A stretch of DNA of 64,000 nucleotides from Sphingobacteriales bacterium. GTDB lineage: Bacteria > Bacteroidota > Bacteroidia > Chitinophagales > UBA2359. How positions within the stretch are numbered: position 1 is the first letter of the stretch; each line of letters begins with the position of its first letter. The translations under genes and the position numbers were made by a program. Location of the stretch: the NCBI GenBank assembly GCA_016718845.1, contig JADKCK010000110.1, forward strand, positions 3,300 through 67,299. Reading direction: 5' to 3'. This document shows positions 1 through 8,016 of this stretch, piece after piece. Under the pieces are notes generated by a model. That model saw only the letters and a list, made by a program, of their open reading frames with translations, was not told the origin of the DNA and did not search any database.

Positions 1-2
1 TT

Positions 3-788
3 AACAACATAGTTAGCCCTACTACTAACACTACCTATACCGTTACGGTAACAAATACCAACGGTTGTACGGGTATTGCATCTGCCACCATAAATGTTCA
101 GGCAGCACCAATAGTTAGTTTAACAACCACCGATACCACCCTGTGTACGGCATCTACCATAAACCTATCTGCTTTATTGAGCAACAATAGCAACACCAAT
201 GGCTCGTGGGTAGGTACGGGCGTGTTTGGCAACTTGTTCGATGCCAGCCAAGTTACCGCCGGAACTTACCAAATTTTGTACATTGTGATGCCAAGCGGTG
301 CTTGTGGTATGGTCAGCGATACCTTATATATACACGTAGGCACACCTTTAACGCCCAATATAACAGGCTCGTTGAGTTTTTGTCAAGGTAGCAGCACCAC
401 CTTAAATGCAGGTGCAGGATACGCTGGCTATATTTGGTCAAACACTACAACTAACCAAACCATTACGGTTAATAATGCAGGTACTTATACCGTAACCGTT
501 AGCAGTGTTAATGGTTGTACGGCTACTGCCAGCACTACCGTAACGGTCAATGCTAACCCAAATCCAAGCATCAGCGGCAGCAGCACCTTCTGCACAGGCA
601 CAAGCACCACCTTAACCGCTAACGGCGGAGGCACTTACGCTTGGACAGCCTCTAATGGCGGCGTGATTAGCGCAGCCAACACTGCCAGTATCACCGTAAA
701 CACCACAGGTACTTACACCGTAGTAGTTACCAATAATGGTTGCACAGACCACAAGCAAGCTGTTAGAAGCCGCCGCCTTAGCTCCTAA
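3..788 (+). CDS. Adhesin segment 1 (5' open at window edge)
   Basis: The reading frame is already open at the window edge (first full codon at position 3), so this is the interior of a longer gene rather than a gene starting at the ATG at 177. It encodes the end of one Ig-like module, then a module with WVGTGVFGNLFDASQV (about 208-258) that recurs twice in the last segment of the same gene (3679-3720 and 4369-4416), then two further Ig-like modules. The frame ends shortly after NNGCTDHKQAV because of a frameshift at about 745-770; the homologous reading continues in the next segment. Export by the T9SS is inferred from the sorting domain at the far end of the locus. Confidence 0.75.
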   Translation, partial: NNIVSPTTNTTYTVTVTNTNGCTGIASATINVQAAPIVSLTTTDTTLCTASTINLSALLSNNSNTNGSWVGTGVFGNLFDASQVTAGTYQILYIVMPSGACGMVSDTLYIHVGTPLTPNITGSLSFCQGSSTTLNAGAGYAGYIWSNTTTNQTITVNNAGTYTVTVSSVNGCTATASTTVTVNANPNPSISGSSTFCTGTSTTLTANGGGTYAWTASNGGVISAANTASITVNTTGTYTVVVTNNGCTDHKQAVRSRRLSS

Positions 789-1953
789 CATTACGGGCAA
801 TACCCAAATCTGCCCCAGTACTACCACATCATTAAATGCAGGTAGTTTTTCTAGCTACCTATGGTCGGCAAGTGCAGGTAATGCCGTTACTCAAAGTGTT
901 AATAACATAGGCGTAGGTACTTATTCGGTCACTGTTTCCGATGCCAGCGGTTGTACGGGTACTGCATCAACCAACGTTATCAACAACCCTACGGCAACTG
1001 CCAGCAACAACGGACCTATTTGTGCGGGCAACAACGTAAGCCTAAGTGCCTCTGTGGGTACGACATACAACTGGTCAGGCACGGGCATTACGGCATCTAC
1101 CCAAAACCAACAAAACCCAGTTATTGCAGGTGCTACCGTGGGTATGTCGGGCAATTATGTAGTAACCGTGACGGATGCAAACGGCTGTACGGCTACCGCC
1201 AGCACCACCGTAACGGTCAACGATTGCGGTTGTGCTATTACCTTAGCCTACCAAACTATTAACCCAACTTGTAACGGAGCCAACGACGGAAACATTACCC
1301 TTACCCCAACAGGTGGCAGCGGCGTGTATGTGTATACTTGGTTCCCGAGCATAAGTACTAGCAATGTGGCGAATGATGTGGGCGCAGGCACTTACCTTAT
1401 TTCTGTTGCCGATGCCAATGATGCAGCTTGTACGGCATCGCAATTGGTGGTTGTAAATAACGGAACAGGTTTAACAGCAAGTATTAACCCTATTGTTAGT
1501 TGCGACAGCAATACCCTTGACCTAAGCGTAAATGGTGTAGGTAGTTATACTTACACATGGAGCGGCGGATTACCCAATATACAAGACCCTAGCAATGTTG
1601 CGGCAGGTACTTACACCGTAACTGTTAGTAATATTAGTGGTGGATGTAGTGCTACCGCAAGTGCAAGTATTACCCAACCAATACCGATAACTGTAGACAT
1701 TACAGGCAATACGGCTATCTGTTCAGGAGCGTCAACAAGTTTAGATGCAGGTAGCGGTTTTGCTGCATACACTTGGAACACAGGCAGCATCACCCAAAAT
1801 ATTACGGTTAATGCCGCAGGTACTTATACCGTTACCGTAACAAATGTCAACGGTTGCACAGGTACCGATGCCGTGAGTATCACCACATCGCCCAACCCAA
1901 CGCCAATATTACAGGTAATACAGCTATCTGTTCGGGAAGCTCTACAAGTTTAG
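736..1953 (+). CDS. Adhesin segment 2 (Ig-like modules)
   Basis: This segment continues the adhesin after the first frameshift; the ATG at 736 is an accident of frame, and the meaningful reading begins around 765. It holds several Ig-like modules of about 70-90 residues that are more diverged than the tandem block after 1698. One module, NPTCNGANDGNITLTPTGGSG, resembles SprB-type repeats of gliding adhesins. The last part enters the 210-bp tandem block. Reading fails at about 1903, where a C run is one base shorter than in all sister repeats. There is no own start signal or promoter, so it is not an independent gene. Confidence 0.7.
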   Translation: MVAQTTSKLLEAAALAPNITGNTQICPSTTTSLNAGSFSSYLWSASAGNAVTQSVNNIGVGTYSVTVSDASGCTGTASTNVINNPTATASNNGPICAGNNVSLSASVGTTYNWSGTGITASTQNQQNPVIAGATVGMSGNYVVTVTDANGCTATASTTVTVNDCGCAITLAYQTINPTCNGANDGNITLTPTGGSGVYVYTWFPSISTSNVANDVGAGTYLISVADANDAACTASQLVVVNNGTGLTASINPIVSCDSNTLDLSVNGVGSYTYTWSGGLPNIQDPSNVAAGTYTVTVSNISGGCSATASASITQPIPITVDITGNTAICSGASTSLDAGSGFAAYTWNTGSITQNITVNAAGTYTVTVTNVNGCTGTDAVSITTSPNPTPILQVIQLSVREALQV

Positions 1954-3552
1954 ATGCGGGTAGCGGCTTTGCGGCTTATGTTTGGAACACAGGCAGCATC
2001 ACCCAAAATATTACGGTTAATGCCGCAGGTACTTATACCGTTACGGTAACAAATGCCAATGGTTGTACAGGAACCGATGCCGTGATTATCACCACATCGC
2101 CTAACCCAACACCCAATATTACAGGCAACACAGCTATCTGTTCGGGCAACTCTACAAGTTTAGATGCGGGTAGCGGCTTTGTGGCATACACTTGGAACAC
2201 GGGCAGCATCGCCCAAAATATTACGGTTAATGCCGCAGGTACTTATACCGTTACGGTAACAAATGCCAATGGTTGTACAGGAACCGATGCCGTGATTATC
2301 ACCACATCGCCTAACCCAACACCCAATATTACGGGCAATACAGCTATTTGTTCGGGCAACTCTACAAGTTTAGATGCAGGTAGCGGTTTTGCTGCATACA
2401 CTTGGAACACAGGCAGCATCACCCAAAATATTACGGTTAATGCCGCAGGTACTTATACCGTTACCGTAACAAATGTCAACGGTTGCACAGGTACCGATGC
2501 CGTGAGTATCACCACATCGCCCAACCCAACACCCAATATTACAGGTAATACAGCTATCTGTTCGGGCAACTCTACAAGTTTAGATGCGGGTAGCGGCTTT
2601 GCGGCTTATGCTTGGAACACAGGCAGCATCACCCAAAATATTACGGTTAATGCCGCAGGTACTTATACCGTTACGGTAACAAATGCCAATGGTTGCACAG
2701 GTACCGATGCCGTGATTATCACCACATCGCCCAACCCAACACCCAATATTATAGGCAATACAGCTATTTGTTCGGGAGCATCAACAAGTTTAGATGCAGG
2801 TAGCGGTTTTGCTGCATACACTTGGAACACAGGCAGCATCGCGCAAAATATTACCGTTAATGCAGCAGGTACTTATACCGTTACGGTAACAAACGCTAAT
2901 GGTTGTACAGTCACCCGATGCCGTGATTGTCACCACATCGCCCAACCCAACACCCAATATTACAGGCAATACAGCTATTTGTTCGGGAGCGTCAACAAGT
3001 TTAGATGCAGGTAGCGGTTTTGCTGCTTATGCTTGGAACACAGGCAGCATCACCCAAAATATTACGGTTAATGCCGCAGGTACTTATACCGTTACCGTAA
3101 CAACCGCCGCAGGTTGCACAGGTACCGATGATGCAATTATCACCACATCGCCCAACCCAACGCCACAAATTACAGGCAATACAGCTATCTGTTCGGGAGC
3201 ATCAACAAACTTAGATGCAGGTAGCGGCTTTGCGGCTTATGCTTGGAACACAGGCAGTATCGCCCAAAATATTACGGTTAATGCCGCAGGTACTTATAAT
3301 GTTACGGTAACAAATGCCAACGGTTGCACGGGTACCGATGACGTGATTATCACCACATCGCCCAACCCAACACCCAATATTACAGGCAATACAGCTATCT
3401 GTTCGGGCAACTCTACAAGCTTAGATGCAGGTAGTGACTTTGCTACTTATGCTTGGAACACAGGCAGTATCGCCCAAAATATTACGGTTAATACCGCAGG
3501 TACTTATACCGTTACGGTAACAAATGCCAATGGTTGCACAGGTACCGATGCC
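1698..3552 (+). repeat. 210-bp tandem repeat block inside adhesin, about 9 units
   Basis: A unit of 210 bp (70 codons) is repeated about nine times. The landmark CCAACCCAACACCCAATATT recurs at about 1893, 2103, 2313, 2523, 2733, 2943, 3153 and 3363, always 210 bp apart. Units differ by scattered synonymous and a few non-synonymous changes, such as GNS against GAS and AYTW against AYAW. Two of the three frameshifts of this gene lie inside the block. Confidence 0.9.
1854..3014 (+). CDS. Adhesin segment 3 (tandem 70-residue repeats)
   Basis: This segment consists almost entirely of near-identical 70-residue repeats with the pattern NITGNTAICSGNSTSLDAG, then an AYTWNTGSI stretch, then AGTYTVTVTNANGCTG. 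It carries about five complete repeats. The frame is lost near 2911, where the sequence has one base more than its sister repeats between the NGCT motif and the DAV motif. The high nucleotide identity between units suggests recent expansion or gene conversion. It is part of the same adhesin as the flanking segments. Confidence 0.7.
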   Translation: MHRYRCREYHHIAQPNANITGNTAICSGSSTSLDAGSGFAAYVWNTGSITQNITVNAAGTYTVTVTNANGCTGTDAVIITTSPNPTPNITGNTAICSGNSTSLDAGSGFVAYTWNTGSIAQNITVNAAGTYTVTVTNANGCTGTDAVIITTSPNPTPNITGNTAICSGNSTSLDAGSGFAAYTWNTGSITQNITVNAAGTYTVTVTNVNGCTGTDAVSITTSPNPTPNITGNTAICSGNSTSLDAGSGFAAYAWNTGSITQNITVNAAGTYTVTVTNANGCTGTDAVIITTSPNPTPNIIGNTAICSGASTSLDAGSGFAAYTWNTGSIAQNITVNAAGTYTVTVTNANGCTVTRCRDCHHIAQPNTQYYRQYSYLFGSVNKFRCR

Positions 3553-5241
3553 TTGATTTTGACTGTTCAAGAAGTTCCAATTATCGGTTTCAACACCAGT
3601 GACACAACAATATGCAGTGCAGCGACGATAAATTTATCCGATTTATTGACTAACAATAGTTTTAACACAGGTACATGGGTTGGTACAGGCGTATTTGGCA
3701 ATATGTTTGATGCCAGCCAAGTAGCAAGCGGCACTTACGAGGTACTTTATGTTATTATGCCAAACGGTGCATGTGGTATGTTTGCCGATACCTTGCTGAT
3801 AACGGTAGCCAATACCCCTTTATCGCCAATTATTACAGGCAATTTGAGCGTTTGCGAAGGAAGTGCAACCATACTTGATGCCAGCAATACCGAGTACGTA
3901 CAGTATATTTGGTCATCGGGCGAAACTACACCCAACATTACCACTACTGCTGCCGGCGACTATACTGTTACCGTAACAAACACAAATGGCTGCACGGGGT
4001 CGGCGGTGGTTAGTGTAACGGTCAATACTACTGTACCCAATGCCGTAACAACTACACCTAATGTTTGCGAAGGCACTACGATTGAGTTACAAGGTTCGGG
4101 AGGGGTTGCTTATAGTTGGACAGGACCCAATGGGTTTAGTTCGTTGGAGCAAAACCCCAGTATAGCCTCGTCTACTCTTGCCAACCAAGGCGCCTATACT
4201 TTGGTAGTGATAGATAGTATAGGTTGCACAAGCCAAGAAGCAAGCGTTGTGGTAACGGTACAAGCAGCACCCATCATCAATTTATCATTAGCGGTTAATA
4301 GTTTGTGTAGCAACGATGTTTTTTCGTTGAGCGATTTGTTGTTGCCCAATAGCACACAAGGCGGTGTTTGGGTTGGCGAGGCAGTATTTGGCGATTTGTT
4401 TTTTGCCGAACAAGTAACAGCAGGTAATCATACGGTTAGCTACGTTATTCCTGCCGATACAAGCGGTGTTTGCCCCATGTTTATTGGCGAAGCAAACTTA
4501 ACTGTAGTGCCCGCTATCGAAGATTATAATAAATACTGCATACCAACTGATGCAGGCTATCAAGTAAGTTTTAACTTAATGGGTGGTACAGCCCCATACA
4601 GCATAAATGGCGTTGCGGTAGTTGCTGGCGAAACCTACGTAAGTAATGTTTTTACCAACGAAACTTACTCGTTGTTAGTAATCGATGCCAATGGATGTAG
4701 CACTTTTGTTATTGGCGATAACGACAATTGCAATGCCGATTGTGCTACTGTAAGTACGGGTATTATTACGGCAGGCGATGATGCTTGTAGCTTCTCGGTG
4801 TTTTTAACCAATGCACCACCGCCAATAGCCGGACAAGCATACGCTTTTTCGATTGACGGAACGACTTGGCAAAACACAGATGTATTTACCGATTTAGCTG
4901 CTGGCACCTATAATGTGTATGTGCAGCATAGTTGCGGAACTTCGATTATTGGCAGCTATACCGCACCCGAAACTTGCGAACCAGTTGGTATTGCAGCAAT
5001 TAATGAGCTATTAGTTAAGATATACCCTAACCCAACATCGGGTATTATTAACATAGAATCCGCCAAAGCTACCCATGCCACTATAATAGTATACAATGCC
5101 ATAGGGCAGATTGTGACTCAACGAAATACCCATTTTGCACAAAAAGAAACCCTCGATTTGAGCAATAATCCAGCAGGTGTTTATTTGGTAACTATCAAAA
5201 CAGCTAACGATTATGTAGTGAAAAAAATAGTGCTAAACTAA
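2899..5241 (+). CDS. Adhesin segment 4 with T9SS type A sorting domain
   Basis: This 780-codon segment holds the C-terminal part of the adhesin. Residues 1 to about 217 are the last three 70-residue tandem repeats. Two further copies of the WVGTGVFGN-type module follow at about 3571-3820 and 4261-4510, with Ig-like modules between them. A Cys-containing region follows (4510-4980). The last 75 residues are a T9SS type A sorting domain starting at KIYPNPTSGIINI, with the usual AIGQ, GVYLV and KKIVLN elements. In the family this domain targets the protein across the outer membrane and is cleaved or anchored. A 17-bp perfect hairpin follows the stop codon. Confidence 0.8.
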   Translation: MVVQSPDAVIVTTSPNPTPNITGNTAICSGASTSLDAGSGFAAYAWNTGSITQNITVNAAGTYTVTVTTAAGCTGTDDAIITTSPNPTPQITGNTAICSGASTNLDAGSGFAAYAWNTGSIAQNITVNAAGTYNVTVTNANGCTGTDDVIITTSPNPTPNITGNTAICSGNSTSLDAGSDFATYAWNTGSIAQNITVNTAGTYTVTVTNANGCTGTDALILTVQEVPIIGFNTSDTTICSAATINLSDLLTNNSFNTGTWVGTGVFGNMFDASQVASGTYEVLYVIMPNGACGMFADTLLITVANTPLSPIITGNLSVCEGSATILDASNTEYVQYIWSSGETTPNITTTAAGDYTVTVTNTNGCTGSAVVSVTVNTTVPNAVTTTPNVCEGTTIELQGSGGVAYSWTGPNGFSSLEQNPSIASSTLANQGAYTLVVIDSIGCTSQEASVVVTVQAAPIINLSLAVNSLCSNDVFSLSDLLLPNSTQGGVWVGEAVFGDLFFAEQVTAGNHTVSYVIPADTSGVCPMFIGEANLTVVPAIEDYNKYCIPTDAGYQVSFNLMGGTAPYSINGVAVVAGETYVSNVFTNETYSLLVIDANGCSTFVIGDNDNCNADCATVSTGIITAGDDACSFSVFLTNAPPPIAGQAYAFSIDGTTWQNTDVFTDLAAGTYNVYVQHSCGTSIIGSYTAPETCEPVGIAAINELLVKIYPNPTSGIINIESAKATHATIIVYNAIGQIVTQRNTHFAQKETLDLSNNPAGVYLVTIKTANDYVVKKIVLN

Positions 5242-5245
5242 TACA

Positions 5246-5282
5246 ACAATGAGGCACTTCTTTTGAAGAAGTGCCTCATTGT
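5246..5282 (+). terminator. Hairpin terminator after adhesin
   Basis: A perfect 17-bp stem (ACAATGAGGCACTTCTT and its complement) with a 3-base loop lies 4 bases after the stop codon. The following T-tract is weak, so efficiency is uncertain. Confidence 0.7.
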
Positions 5283-5349
5283 TATAATATTGCATTTTTA
5301 TAAAAAACAAACTTGTTTTAACTTTTAAAACCCTTTATGGCGTAAAGCT

Positions 5350-7266
5350 ATGAAAGCAAGACTAAAACCATTCTCTTTTTTTTTAGTGATGGGTATCTTT
5401 TTATACCTCATCACATCATTCCAAACTATGGCATCGGCTATTTCGGGTGCCGATTTAACATACCAATACCTCGAACCCAATACCTACGAAGTTACGCTTT
5501 ATTACTATTACAATTGCGACACCAACGAATTTCCACCAAGTAATGCGGCTATTTCGGTATCGTCTGTCAGTTGCAATATACCTTCATCTACCCAATATTT
5601 ACCCATTATTTTCGCTGAGTCTAACGAAGAAATGTCTGTTTTGTGCGATAATTACTTGAATACTGGCGAAAACACAAGCTGCAACGGAGGTAGTTACTTG
5701 GGCATAAAGCGATATGTGTATCGTGGTACTATTACTTTGGCAGATGCTTGCAACGATTGGCGGCTTAGTTTTACCGATGATTCTTGGTATAGCGGTATTA
5801 CTAATTTAGATAATCCGAGCCAACATAATTTATACATCGAGGCGATGATTAACAACAGCAATGGCATCATCAACAACAGCCCTAATTTTGTTAGTATACC
5901 TACCGCTTTTTTCTGTCTTACCCCTTCGGTATTTGACCAAGGTATCATAGAAACTGATGGTGATGAACTTACGTTTTCGGTGGTTAATCCGTTAGAAAAC
6001 GGCAATTTGCCCATTCCATATCAAGCAGGCTATAGCAATACTGCACCATTGTTGGCAACTACTTATAGTTTTGATAACGGAACAGGGCAGATAAAATTTA
6101 CACCAAGCGCCGAGCAACTTTCGGTGGTAAGTGTGTTAATCGAGGAGCGGCGCAATGGCGTGTTGATAGGCACTACACTACGTAATTTGCAATTTTCGGT
6201 ATTAAACTGCAACAATGAGCAGGCTAGTATCCAAGATGATGCACCCGAGGAAATAACAGTTTGTGCAGGTAGTTTATTCCAAACAAATTTTACAATAAAC
6301 AATGCAAATAACCTTTTACTTTATGGTGAATTTATAGACTCCGATAATTTTATTGACCTTAATTGGATATATAACACAGCTACTAATCCAATAGAGGGGA
6401 CGTTTAGTTGTAGACCAAGAGCTGATGCTGCCGGTAAGTATTATTTTGTTGTAAAGATAGCACAAGACGCATGTCCTTTTTCTACAACACTTGTAAAAAC
6501 CTATGTTGTAAACGTTTTGCCTAGCCCTAATGCTTACCTAAATCCAAGCGTAAATGTTTGCAAAAACACAGCAAGTTTATTATCTATTGATAGTACAGCA
6601 ATTAACAATACCTATTTATGGCAGCCCGCAACAGGTTTAAGTTGTACAAATTGCGCTAATCCAAGTATAACTGTTAGTGAAGATACCGAGTACAGCGTTA
6701 TTGTCACCAACGATTTAGGTTGCCAAGATACCCTACAAACTTATGTCGCAATACAACCCTCGCCAAGCATAGATGCAGGTTTAAACCAAATTATTACCAA
6801 CAACGAAATAGCTAATTTAAGTGCAACAGGTAATTTTGATAGTATAAAATGGTTGCCCGCCGCAGGTGTAGATAATCCAAACATGGCTAATACCGTAGTT
6901 AATGTTAGCCAAACTACTAGTTTTGTTGCCGTAGCAAGTTTAGCAAATGGGTGTACTGCCACCGATACTGTACTAATTAGCTACAAAAATTGTGAAGAAC
7001 TGCTAGTGCCAACAGCATTTTCGCCTAATAACGATGAAAAAAACGACGTTTTTCGCATCCCACAGCAAGGTATCAACAGTATAATAAACTTAACTATTTA
7101 CGACAGATGGGGCAACAATGTATTTGAAGCCGATGATGCAACACAAACTTGGGATGGCACGAGATACGGCAAAAATTTACCTATCGGTACATACACCTAC
7201 GTTTGTACCTATATGTGCAATGATAAAGTTGAAATGCAAAAAGGGTTTTTAGTTTTGATTAAGTAG
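5350..7266 (+). CDS. T9SS type B (gliding motility-associated C-terminal domain) protein
   Basis: This is a 638-residue exported protein. The N-terminus (MKAR, then a hydrophobic stretch ending near MASA) is a signal peptide. Residues about 30-290 form a region that starts ADLTYQYLEPNTYEV and contains paired cysteines; I recognise this arrangement from other Bacteroidota surface proteins but cannot name its fold. Residues about 300-545 are PKD/Ig-like. The last 90 residues are the gliding-motility type C-terminal domain: LVPTAFSPNNDEKNDVFRI, then IYDRWGNNVFE, then GTYTYV. In this family that domain is the type B T9SS signal, usually leading to attachment or secretion. The ATG at 5350 is the only start that gives a signal peptide. 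It lies 108 bp after the adhesin and its terminator, so it is probably transcribed separately. Its function beyond surface location is unknown. Confidence 0.85.
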   Translation: MKARLKPFSFFLVMGIFLYLITSFQTMASAISGADLTYQYLEPNTYEVTLYYYYNCDTNEFPPSNAAISVSSVSCNIPSSTQYLPIIFAESNEEMSVLCDNYLNTGENTSCNGGSYLGIKRYVYRGTITLADACNDWRLSFTDDSWYSGITNLDNPSQHNLYIEAMINNSNGIINNSPNFVSIPTAFFCLTPSVFDQGIIETDGDELTFSVVNPLENGNLPIPYQAGYSNTAPLLATTYSFDNGTGQIKFTPSAEQLSVVSVLIEERRNGVLIGTTLRNLQFSVLNCNNEQASIQDDAPEEITVCAGSLFQTNFTINNANNLLLYGEFIDSDNFIDLNWIYNTATNPIEGTFSCRPRADAAGKYYFVVKIAQDACPFSTTLVKTYVVNVLPSPNAYLNPSVNVCKNTASLLSIDSTAINNTYLWQPATGLSCTNCANPSITVSEDTEYSVIVTNDLGCQDTLQTYVAIQPSPSIDAGLNQIITNNEIANLSATGNFDSIKWLPAAGVDNPNMANTVVNVSQTTSFVAVASLANGCTATDTVLISYKNCEELLVPTAFSPNNDEKNDVFRIPQQGINSIINLTIYDRWGNNVFEADDATQTWDGTRYGKNLPIGTYTYVCTYMCNDKVEMQKGFLVLIK

Positions 7267-7455
7267 TTATTGATGCGAAATTTTTAAGGAAACAAAACAC
7301 CCCAAATAACAACGACCGCTACGCTCAACTAGGTGCTTCCCATTGTAACACGCCCTAGTGCCAAGCCAAACTTGCCCCTCTCCTACCCTTTTTGCCACCT
7401 AATACCCATTAAATGATTATTTTTTGGCAAAAACAAAATTTATTTTGCACAAAGT

Positions 7456-7486
7456 TTGGTCAGAATAAAAAAAATAACTACCTTTG
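7456..7486 (+). promoter_or_regulatory. Bacteroidota-type promoter of rpsO
   Basis: A TTG at 7456-7458 is followed after 20 bp by TACCTTTG at 7479-7486, matching the Bacteroidota -33/-7 consensus (TTG and TAnnTTTG). It lies about 50 bp before the rpsO start. Confidence 0.75.
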
Positions 7487-7537
7487 CACCCTAATAATAA
7501 ATAACATTTAACACAAAGAGTAAAGTTAACACCTATC

Positions 7538-7816
7538 ATGAGCCTTTCTTATCTTAGTACTCAGGACAAAAACGAACTTTTCGAAAAATTTGGCGGTTCG
7601 GCAACTAATACTGGCTCGGCTGCGGGCCAAGCAGCTCTTTTTACCGAGCGCATCAAACACCTTACCGAACACTTACGTTCTAACAAAAAAGATTTCTCAA
7701 CTCGTCGATCTCTATTAAAAATGGTAGGTCAAAGAAGACGCTGCCTTGATTATATCAAACGCCACGACATCGAAAAATATCGTGCTTTAATCGTTCAATT
7801 GGGCATCCGCCGCTAA
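7538..7816 (+). CDS. rpsO: 30S ribosomal protein S15
   Basis: A 92-residue protein matching S15 over its full length. The GSAATNTGSAAGQAALFTERI region and the C-terminal RRSLLKMVGQRRRCLDYI helix, followed by Y and GIRR, are the family signature. S15 binds 16S rRNA in the central domain and helps nucleate small-subunit assembly. The ATG at 7538 gives the usual length. A strong promoter lies 50 bp upstream. The pnp gene follows on the same strand after 200 bp, the same order as in many bacteria. Two hairpins in between could attenuate or process the transcript. Confidence 0.97.
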   Translation: MSLSYLSTQDKNELFEKFGGSATNTGSAAGQAALFTERIKHLTEHLRSNKKDFSTRRSLLKMVGQRRRCLDYIKRHDIEKYRALIVQLGIRR

Positions 7817-7824
7817 TAACTCGC

Positions 7825-7860
7825 AAACTTTACCAAATTACCCATAATTTGGTAAAGTTT
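7825..7860 (+). terminator. Hairpin after rpsO
   Basis: A perfect 15-bp stem (AAACTTTACCAAATT and complement) with a 6-base loop begins 9 bp after the rpsO stop. There is no strong U-tract, so it may be an attenuator or processing site as well as a terminator. Confidence 0.6.
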
Positions 7861-7870
7861 ACTTGCTTTT

Positions 7871-7927
7871 AAAGGAGATATATTAAAGCTGGCTAAATAA
7901 CGCCCGCCTTATATACCTCCTTTTTTT
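7871..7927 (+). terminator. Second hairpin with T-run in the rpsO-pnp spacer
   Basis: AAAGGAGATATATTAA (7871-7886) pairs imperfectly with TTATATACCTCCTTT (7909-7923), and the right arm runs into a T-run ending at 7927. Together with the preceding hairpin it gives two stem-loops between rpsO and pnp. In E. coli the equivalent spacer holds a terminator and an RNase III site; the parallel here is inference. Confidence 0.45.
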
Positions 7928-8016
7928 GTCTTTAGTTTATCTTAACACCATAAACACCCCAAACTTTTAGCCAAATAGCTAAAAACATTCATCATCAGCA
8001 ATCCGCAAATCAATAT

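Larger units (their letters stand above)
1..5241 (+). pseudogene. T9SS Ig-like repeat adhesin, 5' truncated by window edge, three frameshifts
   Basis: One coding sequence of more than 1740 codons can be followed through this span by switching frame three times: near 745-770 (one extra base or two missing), near 1903 (one base missing in a C run compared with sister repeats) and near 2911 (one extra base compared with sister repeats). Four open segments result: 3-788, 736-1953, 1854-3014 and 2899-5241. The protein is threonine- and asparagine-rich, made of Ig-like/PKD-like modules with the recurring NGCTGT motif, and ends in a T9SS type A sorting domain. It is therefore a predicted cell-surface or secreted adhesin. 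The start and signal peptide lie outside the window. The frameshifts could be true decay or read errors in repetitive DNA; the repeat alignment localises them but cannot tell which. Confidence 0.85.

Noticed and set aside
177..788. Independent gene starting at the ATG at 177
   Set aside because: The frame is open to the window edge with the same Ig-like sequence, so the ATG is internal.
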